Assembly (NCBI GenBank): GCA_025353585.1
Contig: JANXOM010000253.1
Location: 1-64,000, forward strand
Length of the DNA stretch: 64,000 bases
Source: Deltaproteobacteria bacterium
GTDB taxonomy: Bacteria > Myxococcota_A > Polyangia > Haliangiales > Haliangiaceae
Reading direction: 5' to 3'
The position numbers were made by a program, and so were the translations under genes. Under the pieces are notes generated by a model. It did not search any database, was not told the origin of the DNA, and worked only from the letters and a program-made list of their open reading frames with translations. Positions 38,678 to 48,200 of the stretch are shown in pieces (position 1 is the first letter of the stretch; each line of letters begins with the position of its first letter).

Positions 38678-40309
38678 TCACGCCGGGCGAGCGGCGAGCG
38701 CGCGCACGTCGTCGGGGGTGTCGACGTCGACCGCACCGTCGGGCCAGGCGATCGCGATGACGGGCCCGGTCCGCAGCAACTTCCCCGCGCCCTGATCGCC
38801 CGTCAGCGCCAGCAGCGCGGGCCACTCCGCGCGGTCGAAGATCGCGGGCGCGGCCAGGATGTCCTCGAACTGCGAGGCCGCGATCGGCGCGCCCGCGAGC
38901 CACGCATCGCGCAGCGCCGCGAGGTGCGCCGTCGTGAGCAGCGGCTGGTCGCCCAGCACCACGAGCAGCGCGTCCGCGCCCGTCGCCTCGGCCCACCGCA
39001 CGCCCGCGTGGATCGACGACGCCATGCCGTCCGCCCACGCCGCGTTCTGCACGAGCGCCACCGGTAGCGCGGCGAGCGCGCCCGCCACGTCGTCCGCGCG
39101 CGCGCCGAGCACCACCGCGACCGGCCCCGCGTGCAGCGCGACCGCCGTGCCCGTCACGCGCCGCACGAGCGGCTCGCCGCCGAGCTCGACCAGCTGCTTC
39201 GCGTGCCCGAGGCGGCGCGATCCGCCCGCGGCGAGCACGATCGTCGCGACGTCGCTGTGCAGCCGACGCGCCCGATGGCGCAGCGGGCTCCCCGGCGCGC
39301 GCTGCATCACCGCCTGTACCTCGGCCACGATCGCGAGCGCGATCTGCTCCGGCGTCTCGGCGCCGAGGTCGATGCCGATCGGCGCGTGCAGCCGCGGATC
39401 CCGCGCGCCCTCGGGCACGCCGAGCTCCGCCAGCAGATCGCGGGTGCGCCGCGCCGGCCCGAGCACGCCGATGTACGCGGCCCGCGACGCGAGCGCCACG
39501 CCGATCGCCGCCCGATCCGCGCCGAGCTGGTGGTGCATGATCACGACGTACGCCGACGCCGCCGCGTCGATAGCGGCCGCGAGCCCGGCGAGGTCACCGC
39601 CCGTCGACAGCCGCTGCTCCGCGGCCAGGAAGCGCGACGGTTCGCGGATCACGCGGTCGACCACCGTCACGCGAAACCCGACGGACCTCGCGAGCGTCAC
39701 GACCGGCGCGGCGTCGTGCCCGCTGCCGAGGACGAACAGCTGCGGCGAGGGCGCGATCACCTCGACGAGCACCGTCACGCCGGCGAGCGCGTGCACGCCG
39801 GGCGCGCCCGTCCCCGCCGCGGCGAGCGCATCCCACACCGGCCCCGCGGGCACCGGCCGCTGCAGCGCGCACGGCGGCCCGACGGCGAGCCGCATGCCGA
39901 TCTCGACGCCCGGTACCGTCGACCCGATGACGGTCACCAGCGTCCCCGCGCGCTCCTCCGCGAAGCACGCCCGCGCGAAGGCGAGCGCGTCGTTGTCGCC
40001 GCCCGCGGGCACGAGCTCCATCAGCACGTCGACGATCCCGTTGCACCCGAGCCACGGCTCGCCGCTCTCCTCGGTCGAGTCGTACGTGACGACGACGGCG
40101 CCGTCGCGGCAGCGATGCGCCCCGCGCAGCATGACGTCGCCCTCGAGGCACCCGCCGCTCACGCAGCCCGAGAGCCAGCGGTCGCCGGCGACGAGCATCC
40201 GCGCGCCCGGCCGCCGGTACGACGAGCCCGCCACGCGCACGACGGTCGCGAGGAGGTACGCCTCGTCCGTGTGGACAGCCTCACGCGTGATGCGCTCGAG
40301 CTCGTTCAT
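38678..40309 (-). CDS. XdhC/CoxI family protein fused to MobA/MocA-like nucleotidyltransferase
   Basis: N-terminus VRVAGSSYRRPGARMLV, GCVSGGCLEGDV; C-terminus TIVLAAGGSRRLGHAKQLVELGGEPLVRRV, LLVVLGDQPLL. Confidence 0.9.
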   Translation of the reverse strand: MNELERITREAVHTDEAYLLATVVRVAGSSYRRPGARMLVAGDRWLSGCVSGGCLEGDVMLRGAHRCRDGAVVVTYDSTEESGEPWLGCNGIVDVLMELVPAGGDNDALAFARACFAEERAGTLVTVIGSTVPGVEIGMRLAVGPPCALQRPVPAGPVWDALAAAGTGAPGVHALAGVTVLVEVIAPSPQLFVLGSGHDAAPVVTLARSVGFRVTVVDRVIREPSRFLAAEQRLSTGGDLAGLAAAIDAAASAYVVIMHHQLGADRAAIGVALASRAAYIGVLGPARRTRDLLAELGVPEGARDPRLHAPIGIDLGAETPEQIALAIVAEVQAVMQRAPGSPLRHRARRLHSDVATIVLAAGGSRRLGHAKQLVELGGEPLVRRVTGTAVALHAGPVAVVLGARADDVAGALAALPVALVQNAAWADGMASSIHAGVRWAEATGADALLVVLGDQPLLTTAHLAALRDAWLAGAPIAASQFEDILAAPAIFDRAEWPALLALTGDQGAGKLLRTGPVIAIAWPDGAVDVDTPDDVRALAARPA

Positions 40310-40388
40310 CTGTGCGAGGACGACCTATACCCCGCCCGGCCGCGATGCGTCGACGCTCCCCGGTCGAACCGCTCGGCTTGACCATCGC

Positions 40389-40703
40389 ATGCTCGGGGCG
40401 AATGATCTGGTGCGCGACCCTGTCCACGGCGATCCCTCGCTCGCCGTCGCGCTGCGCGAGCTTCCGCTGCCTCCGATCAACCGACTCCTGTTCGAGTCGT
40501 CGCCCGTACGCGGTGGCTTCGCGGTCGTTCCGAGCGGCCCGTCCCGCCGCGCGTGGCTCGTCGTCGGTCCCGTGGCGGGGCGCTACCTCTCGCGACTCGA
40601 GGTCGCCGGCTCCGAGGCGGCCGCTCGCACGATTGCCGCCCGATGGGCGGCCGAGACCGGCCTGGACTTCCTGGTGACGAACTGCCTCCACGACCGCGAC
40701 TGA
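40389..40703 (+). CDS. Hypothetical protein
   Basis: MLGANDLVRDPVHGDPSLAVALRELPLPPINRLLFESSPVRGGF...; good frame ending before the palindrome; weak evidence. Confidence 0.45.
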   Translation: MLGANDLVRDPVHGDPSLAVALRELPLPPINRLLFESSPVRGGFAVVPSGPSRRAWLVVGPVAGRYLSRLEVAGSEAAARTIAARWAAETGLDFLVTNCLHDRD

Positions 40704-40706
40704 CTC

Positions 40707-40770
40707 GCGTCCGGCAGCCGGCCAAAAACAATGGGGCCTGGCCCCATTTTGGTGTCCGGTGGCCGGACGC
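40707..40770. repeat. Palindromic REP-like element (single GGGGCCTGGCCCC core) between convergent genes
   Basis: GCGTCCGGCAGCCGGCCAAAAACAATGGGGCC-T-GGCCCCATTTTGGTGTCCGGTGGCCGGACGC: long imperfect hairpin. Confidence 0.85.
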
Positions 40771-40787
40771 GTGGCGTGGGGGGCCCG

Positions 40788-41258
40788 TTACGGCTGCCGC
40801 ACGAGCACGCCGTCACCCGGGCCGTCGACCGAGCGCAGCGCCGGCGCCGCCTTCTCGCAGTCGCGCAGGAACGTGAAGCGCTCCACGGGCGAGATCCGCT
40901 GGGTCGCCCCGCCGCCGTTGGCCTCGCGGTACGTGATCTCGAGTCGCTGCCGCGAGAGCGCCGGCGCGGAGAGCAGGTTGCTCGACAGCCGGATCGCATC
41001 GATCTGCGCCCACGCGATCACCTGGCGGACCACGCCGTAGCGCACCTCGATCCCCGCCGCGCTCACCGTGTAGCGCATCGGGAACACCAGCCCGCCGAAC
41101 ACCGCGAGCACCGTCGCCAGCGCGACCGCCGCCGCCGGGACCGCCGGCCCGTGCCCGTGGGCGGCCACGATCGCCGCCGCGGGCGCCAGGATCGGGACGG
41201 CCAACGCGAGCCAGACCCAGGCGTCGACCCGCGAGCGATGGACATGGACGTTCGTCAT
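40788..41258 (-). CDS. PH-domain-like (bPH/DUF304-type) membrane protein
   Basis: Two TM segments then YTVSAAGIEVRYGVVRQVIAWAQIDAIRLSSNLLSAPALSRQRLEITY. Confidence 0.7.
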   Translation of the reverse strand: MTNVHVHRSRVDAWVWLALAVPILAPAAAIVAAHGHGPAVPAAAVALATVLAVFGGLVFPMRYTVSAAGIEVRYGVVRQVIAWAQIDAIRLSSNLLSAPALSRQRLEITYREANGGGATQRISPVERFTFLRDCEKAAPALRSVDGPGDGVLVRQP

Positions 41259-41268
41259 CGCTTCCATC

Positions 41269-42279
41269 ATGCCCGGGATCGCGCGAATCTCGGGCGTGGC
41301 CGCCGAGCACGGCATCTCTGTCGCGCTGCTCCGCCCTCTGGCGGAGCTGGTGGGGCGGCTCGATGCCGACCCGGCCGAGTTCCTCGCGAGCCTCGGCGTC
41401 GACGATGCGGCCGCGCCCACCACGTACGTCGACGGCGACGAGGTCGACCGCCGCCTCGACGCCATCGCTGCCCGCCGCGGTGACCCGACCTTCGGCCTCA
41501 CCCTCGCGCGCACCGCGGTCGCCTGGCCCCTGGGCATCTTCGGCCACCTCGTCTGGACGAGCGGCACCCTCCGCGACGCCCTCGCGCGGGCCGTCCGCTT
41601 CTACGGCATGGTCACGCGCCGCGTCACGCTGACGCTCGTCGAAGACCGCGGGCGCTGCTTCCTGCGCCAGCACGGCGTGGCCGGCATCCCGCGCGGCGCC
41701 GTCCTCACCGAGTATCCGTTCGCCTCGCTGGCCCTGCGCGCGCGCCCCGCCACCGACAATCGCTTCGCCCTCCGCGCCGTCCGCTTCATGCACGCGAAGC
41801 CGGCCGCGCTCGGGCCCGCGTATCGAGACGTGTTCGGCGTGCCCGTCGAGTTCGGCGCGGCCCTCGACGAGCTCGAGCTCGACGCCGCCCAGCTCGACCT
41901 CCGCCTCGCGTCCGCCGACCCGATCACCGGGGCCGTCCTCGAGTCCACCGTCGCGCGCCTCACCGACACGCAGAGCCGCAGCCCGTTCCTCGATCGCGTC
42001 CGCCGCGCCGCCGCGCGTCACCTCGGCGAGGTCGTCTCGCTCGAGATCCTCGCGACCGAGCTCGGCACGAGCCCGCGCACGCTGCGCCGGCACCTCGAGC
42101 AGGAGGCCAGCTCGTTGCGGACGATCGTCGACGAGCTGCGTCGCGAGCGCGCCGACGTGCTCCTCGCCGCCGGGACCCCGATCAAGGAGATCGCGTTCGG
42201 CCTGGGCTTCTCCGAGCCGAGCGCGTTCAGCCGCGCGTACAAGCGCTGGACCGGCAAGGCGCCGCGCCCCGGGACCTGA
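41269..42279 (+). CDS. AraC family transcriptional regulator
   Basis: Arabinose-binding-2-like N-terminus; C-terminal HTH LGTSPRTLRRHLEQEASSLRTIVDELRRERADVLLAAGTPIKEIAFGLGFSEPSAFSRAYKRWTG. Confidence 0.95.
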   Translation: MPGIARISGVAAEHGISVALLRPLAELVGRLDADPAEFLASLGVDDAAAPTTYVDGDEVDRRLDAIAARRGDPTFGLTLARTAVAWPLGIFGHLVWTSGTLRDALARAVRFYGMVTRRVTLTLVEDRGRCFLRQHGVAGIPRGAVLTEYPFASLALRARPATDNRFALRAVRFMHAKPAALGPAYRDVFGVPVEFGAALDELELDAAQLDLRLASADPITGAVLESTVARLTDTQSRSPFLDRVRRAAARHLGEVVSLEILATELGTSPRTLRRHLEQEASSLRTIVDELRRERADVLLAAGTPIKEIAFGLGFSEPSAFSRAYKRWTGKAPRPGT

Positions 42280-42358
42280 CCGCCCGCGGGCAGCCCGGTC
42301 ACGTGTTTGGCCCGTGGCGGTCATTCTCCGCGGGGGCCGGCGGGTGTCTGTTCGCCCC

Positions 42359-43267
42359 ATGACGAAGCGCAGCCTGTCCTGGGTCCTCGGCCTCCTCGCC
42401 GCGTGCGGCGGTTCGACCAGCGGCAACGGCGGCCCCGACGCGACGCCCGGCTCCGGCTCGGGGACGCCCGACGGCGGCGGCGTCATCAACTCCGCCACCC
42501 CGACGATCCCGACGCCGACCGGCACGTGCCCGACCCTCGCGAACGGCGACGTCACGTTCGCCCCCGCCGGCATGGCGCCGCGCAAGGTCAAGCTGAACCT
42601 CCCGGACCACGCCGCGCCCGGCCAGCTCGTCTTCTACTGGTACGCGACCGGCAGCGGCACGTTCGAGTCCGCGTACTCGCTCGGGAGCACGCTCTCCGCG
42701 ATCACCGCCGCCGGCGGCACGGTCGCCACGCCGTACGCCGACGCGAGCGCCGGCCAGTTCGAGTGGTTCATCGTCAACCAGAGCCCGAAGCAAGACGACT
42801 TCCTGCTCGCGGACGAGGTCGTGGGCTGCCTCTCGCAAGCCGGCTACGTCGACCCGAAGCACATCCACGCGATGGGCATGAGCGCCGGCGCGCTGCAGAC
42901 CACCGCGTTCAGCTTCATCCGGGCGTCGTACGTGGCGAGCGTGGCGACGTACTCGGGCGGCATCCCGCCGCAGTTCATGCCCGTCGACCAGGATCCGACG
43001 AACAAGTTCGCGGCGCTGATCTTCGACGGCGGCGCGACCGACGACGTCTTCGGCGTCGACTTCCAGGCCGCGAGCAAGGCGTACAAGGCCAAGCTCGACG
43101 CGGATGGCCACTTCACCGCGATCTGCGATCACGGCAAAGGTCACGACATCCCTCTCGACGCGGCCCCGAGCGTGGCCGCGTTCTTCACGGCGAACGGCTG
43201 GGGCGCGTGGCCGAGCCCGTACGCGAGCGGCCTGCCGTCGACGTTTCCGTCGTACTGCTCGCTGTAG
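42359..43267 (+). CDS. Alpha/beta-hydrolase (PHB depolymerase-like) lipoprotein
   Basis: Lipobox LLAAC; IHAMGMSAGALQTTAF nucleophile-elbow-like; CDHGKGHDIP. Confidence 0.65.
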   Translation: MTKRSLSWVLGLLAACGGSTSGNGGPDATPGSGSGTPDGGGVINSATPTIPTPTGTCPTLANGDVTFAPAGMAPRKVKLNLPDHAAPGQLVFYWYATGSGTFESAYSLGSTLSAITAAGGTVATPYADASAGQFEWFIVNQSPKQDDFLLADEVVGCLSQAGYVDPKHIHAMGMSAGALQTTAFSFIRASYVASVATYSGGIPPQFMPVDQDPTNKFAALIFDGGATDDVFGVDFQAASKAYKAKLDADGHFTAICDHGKGHDIPLDAAPSVAAFFTANGWGAWPSPYASGLPSTFPSYCSL

Positions 43268-43619
43268 GTCCGACCGCAGCGCCCGACATGCGTTCGTGTG
43301 CGGGTCGGCGGCGCGGTCGCTCGCGGACCCGGGCACGGGATCGCCCTCGGGGCCGGGGCGACGATCAACTTCTTCGCGGCTCGCCGCTCTCCCGGCCGCT
43401 CCTCACCATGCTCGCGCTCGTGCGCTGCGGCAGCGGTCGTCGGGATCGAGTGCTGGCAGACCCGGAGCAGCCGAGGTGCTCGCGCGCCCGGCCACGAGGG
43501 CGGTCTCGTGCCCGAGCGCGGCCACCGGTCCGAGGGCGCCCACGCCGCCGGTCCCGCGCCCGCACACGATCCAGGGCGAACGCCGGCGCGATCGCACACG
43601 CCGGAGGCCCCGCGGTCCG

Positions 43620-44321
43620 CTAGATCCCGGCCACGCCGAGCAGCCGTCCGATCCCGGCGGTCACGAGCATCGCCAGCGCCCCGCCGAGCGTCACGCGCAG
43701 CGTCGCCCGCGGGATCGACGCGCCGGCCAGGCTGCCGCCGAGCGCACCGAGGCTCGCCAGCGCCACCAGCGTGACGGCCGCGATCGTCTCGAGCCGCAGC
43801 GACGCCGGCGCGATCAGCAGCCCCGCGATCGGCAGGAGCGCGAAGGTCGCGAAGCTGACCGCCGAGATCCACGCCGCCTGCACGGGGCGCGCGAGCTTGT
43901 GCGGATCGATGCCGAGCTCGTCGCGCAGATGCGCGTTCAGGCTGTCCCGCGCCGTCAGCTCCGTGGCGACCTGCAGCGCCAGCTCGCGGTCGAGCCCGCG
44001 CTTCGCGTAGATCGCCGCGAGCTCGTGGAGCTCGTGCTCGGGGTCGTCCTGGAGCTCGAGCCGCTCCTTCTCGATGTCGGCCTGCTCGGCGTCGCGCTGG
44101 GAGCTGACCGACACGAACTCGCCGATCGCCATCGACATGGCGCCCGCGACGAGGCCCGCGATGCCCGCCACGAGGATCGGCTCCTTCGCCGCCTGCGCGG
44201 CCCCGACGCCGATCATCAGGCTGGACGTCGACACGATCGCGTCGTTCGAGCCGAGCACGGCCGCGCGGAGCCAGCCCGAGCGGCCGCTCTTGTGGGGTTC
44301 GCGATGACGTCGCCGCTTCAT
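43620..44321 (-). CDS. VIT1/CCC1 family Fe/Mn transporter
   Basis: LRAAVLGSNDAIVSTSSLMIGVGAA, AGLVAGAMSMAIGEFVSVSSQRDAEQAD. Confidence 0.9.
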   Translation of the reverse strand: MKRRRHREPHKSGRSGWLRAAVLGSNDAIVSTSSLMIGVGAAQAAKEPILVAGIAGLVAGAMSMAIGEFVSVSSQRDAEQADIEKERLELQDDPEHELHELAAIYAKRGLDRELALQVATELTARDSLNAHLRDELGIDPHKLARPVQAAWISAVSFATFALLPIAGLLIAPASLRLETIAAVTLVALASLGALGGSLAGASIPRATLRVTLGGALAMLVTAGIGRLLGVAGI

Positions 44322-44396
44322 GTGCAACAGCCTATCCCGTGTTGCGGACCGTGGCGCGGTGGGAACCGCACACGACGGTCGCGTTAGGATGCCCGT

Positions 44397-45134
44397 ATGA
44401 CCGCGATCTCGATCAAGACCGACGACGGCACCTGTCCCGCGTACACCTTCGAACCCGCGAGCGGCGGCGGCGCGCATCCCGCCGTCCTCGTCTTCATGGA
44501 CGGCGTGGGCATGCGCCCGGCGCTGCACCCGCTCGCGCAGCGCATCGCCGACCAGGGGTACTTCGTGTTGATGCCCGATCTGTTCTATCGCCTCGGGTCG
44601 TACACCGCGCCTGACATGCGCGACCTGTTCAAGACCCCCGAGGTCGGTAAGGCGTGGTTTGGCAAGGTGGCCGCCGTCGCGCAGCCCGCCATGGTCATGC
44701 GCGACGTGGCCGCATACCTAGCGTACCTCGACGCGCAGCCCACCGTGAAGCACGGCAAGCTCGGCGTCACCGGCTACTGCATGGGGGGGCGCCTCTCGTT
44801 CATCGCCGCGGCGACGTTTCCCGATCGCATCGCGGCGGCCGGGTCCTTCCACCCCGGCGGCCTCGTGAGCGATGACCCGGGGAGCCCGCACCTGCTCGCC
44901 TCGAAGATCAGCGGCCACGTCTACGTCGCCGCGGCGACCGAGGACGCGAACTTCACGGCCGCGCAGCAGCGGACGCTCGACGACGCGCTCGCCGCCGCGC
45001 ACGTGCCCCACACCGTCGTCGAATACCCGGCCAAGCACGGCTGGGTTCCCATCGACTCGCCGATCCACGACGCCGCGCAGGCCGATCGGCACTTCGACGC
45101 GCTGAAGGAACTGTTCGCCGCCACGCTCGGGTAG
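44397..45134 (+). CDS. Dienelactone hydrolase family protein
   Basis: LVFMDGVGMRPALHPLAQRIADQGYFVLMPDLFYR, GVTGYCMGGRLSFIAAA, KHGWVPIDSPIHD. Confidence 0.9.
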   Translation: MTAISIKTDDGTCPAYTFEPASGGGAHPAVLVFMDGVGMRPALHPLAQRIADQGYFVLMPDLFYRLGSYTAPDMRDLFKTPEVGKAWFGKVAAVAQPAMVMRDVAAYLAYLDAQPTVKHGKLGVTGYCMGGRLSFIAAATFPDRIAAAGSFHPGGLVSDDPGSPHLLASKISGHVYVAAATEDANFTAAQQRTLDDALAAAHVPHTVVEYPAKHGWVPIDSPIHDAAQADRHFDALKELFAATLG

Positions 45135-45275
45135 GCGAGCCACCGCGACCATGTAGGCAGCTGCGAAGCTCTCTGAGAAATCATCGCGAGCGGCCCCATC
45201 TCGCGGTCGTCTCTCGATCGGAATCCCCTCCCGTACCCCATCTCGTGAAGCGCGTTGTGTTTACATGGGCGCCCT

Positions 45276-48200
45276 ATGTCGACCGTGTTTCGTACTTATA
45301 GAGGCCGCGCTGTCGCGCTCGCGGCGTGCTTCACGCTCCTGTCTTGCAACTCGCCAACCGCGAGCACGCCGGACGCGCCGAGCACGTCCTCCGTCCAGGA
45401 AGCGCTCACCGGCCACGACGGTGCGCTCGCCGTCACCACGGCGAACACCGTCGTCAATCAGTACGCGGTGCTCGGCGCCGATGTCGTCGCGGGAGCCACG
45501 AGCATCACCATCACCAACGCGGGCGACTTCACGCAGGCGGGCGCGTTCACGTCCGCCTTCGGCGCCGGCGATCTCGTCATGCTGTACCAGCCGCAAGGCG
45601 CGGCGATCGATGCGACCGATTCGGCCGCGTACGGCGCGGTCGGCGCGGCGGGCGGCGGCGGTGCGGGCAGCTACGAGCTCGCGCACGTCACAAGCACGAG
45701 CAACGGCGGTACGACGATCGCGCTCGAGACGAGCTGCGGCGGGCTCGCGCACGCCTACACCACCGCGGGCCACACCGAGGTCGTGCGCGTCCCGCAGGCC
45801 ACCACGATCACTGTCTCGGGCACCGGCTCGATCACGGCGACCGCGTGGGACGGCGCGCGCGGCGGCGTCGTCGCGCTGCAGGCGCAGACGTCGATCACCG
45901 TCGACGGCGCCGGCATCGACGCGAGCGGCAAGGGCTTCCGCGGCGGCGTCATCGATAACCAGACAACCGGCCCGCCGGGCACCGTGACGTTCCGCGCCGC
46001 CGGCGCCGCCACGGGCGCCGAGAAGGGCGAGGGCATCGCGGGCTTCGAGGCGAAGTACGACGCTTCGTTCAACGGGCGCTTCGGGCGCGGGGCGCCGGCG
46101 AACGGCGGTGGCGGCGGCGATGCACACAACGCGGGCGGCGGCGGCGGCGCGAACGGCGACAGCGGTGACGCCTACACCGGCGCGGGCAACATGGACGGCA
46201 CGGTCACCGGCGCGTCGGCGTGGACGCTCGACCCGGACTTCATCAGCAACGGCAACGCGCTGACGACCTCCGCCGGCGGCGGGCGCGGCGGTTACACGTT
46301 CGCGGCCGCGAACAAGGACGCGCTGACGGTCGGGCCGGGCACGGCGACGTGGAACGGCGATAGCCGCCGCAGCGTCGGTGGCTTCGGCGGTCACCCGGTC
46401 GCGAACAACCCCTCCTCGCGCCTCTTCCTGGGCGGCGGCGGTGGCGCGGGCGATGGCAACAACAACTCCGCCGGTGCCGGCGGCGCGGGCGGCGGTCTCG
46501 TCCTCGTGATCGCCGACAGCGTCGCGGGCGGCGGCGCGATCCAGTCGAACGGTGCCGGCGGCTTGAACACGCACGGGACGAACAACGACGCGCCCGGCGG
46601 CGGCGGCGCGGGCGGAACGGTCGTCATCAAGGCGACGACGCTCGCGGGCGTCGCGCTCCACGCGGACGGCGGGGTGGGCGGTAACCAGCTCGCCATCAAT
46701 AACGAGTCTGAAGGTCCGGGCGGCGGCGGCGGTGGTGGCTACATCGCGGTCGCGGCCGGCTCCGTCACGCAGACCGCGCTCGGCGGCGCGGGCGGCACCT
46801 CGCTCAGCACGGGCGTCACCGAGTTCCCGACCAACGGCGCCACCGCCGGCGGCGCGGGCGAGACCAACGCGACGGTCACGAGCCTCGCGGTCTGCGCGGC
46901 CGATGACCTCTCGGTCACGGTCACCGATGGCGCCACCACGGCGACGCCGGGCACCGCCGTCACCTACACGATCGTCGTCACGAATGGCGGCGCGGACGTC
47001 ATCAACGGCGCCTCGCTGACCGACGCGTTCCCCGGCTCGCTCTCGGGCGTCACGTGGACCTGTACGGCGTCGGCGGGCTCCACGTGCTCCGCGGCCTCGG
47101 GAACCGGCGACCTCGCCGAGCTCGTCAAGCTCGCGCCGAGCGGAACGGTCACGTATGTCGTCACCGGCACGGTCGACTCCGCGGCGACGGGCACGCTGTC
47201 CGACACGGCGAAGATCGCCACGCCGGCCGGCATCACGGACGCAGCTCTCGCGAACAACACTGCGACGGACAGCGACACGCTCGTCGGCTCCGCGGACCTC
47301 TCGCTCGCGATCACCGACGCGCCGGACCCCGTCACGGTCAACGGTACGCTGACGTACTCGCTCGCCGCGACCAACGCGGGCCCCAGCGCGGCGCAGAGCC
47401 TCACGGTCACGGACACGCTCCCCGCCGGCACGACGTTCGTCAGCGCGAGCGGCGCGGGCTGGACCTGCAGCGCGCTCCTCCAGGTCGTGACGTGCACGCG
47501 CACGACGCTCGGCGTCACCACGTCCCCCGCCATCGCGATCGTCGTGACGGCGCCCGCCACCGCGGGAACGATCGTCGACAACGCCACGATCAGCGCGACC
47601 ACCGCCGATCCGAACAACGGCAACAACAGCGCGAGCGCGTCGACGACCGTCTCGGCGTCCGCGGATCTCTCGATCGCGATCACGGACGCGCCGGACCCCG
47701 TGGCCGCGGGCGGCACGCTGACCTACACCGTTGCCGTCAACAACGCCGGTCCCACCGCCGCGACGAGCGTCACCGTCACCGACACGCTCCCCGCCGGCGT
47801 GACCTTCGTCAGCGCCACGGGGACCGGCTGGACCTGCAGCGTCGCGGGCCAGACCGTCACGTGCACGCGGGCCACGGCCGCGGCCGGGGCGCAGCCGACC
47901 ATCGCCATCGTCGTCACCGCGCCCACCGCGGGCGGCTCGATCACCGACACCGGCACGGTCTCCGCGACGACCGCCGACCCGAGCGTCGGTAACAACACCG
48001 CCTCCCAGTCCACGACCGTCTCCGCCTCGGCCGACCTGGCGCTGACGATCAACGATTCGCCGGACCCGGTGACGGCGGGCGGCACGCTGACGTACACGCT
48101 CAGCTCGACGAACGGCGGCCCGAGCGTCGCGCAGACCGTCACGTTGACCGACACGCTCCCCGCGGGCACGACGTTCGTCAGCGCGAGCGGCGCGGGCTGG

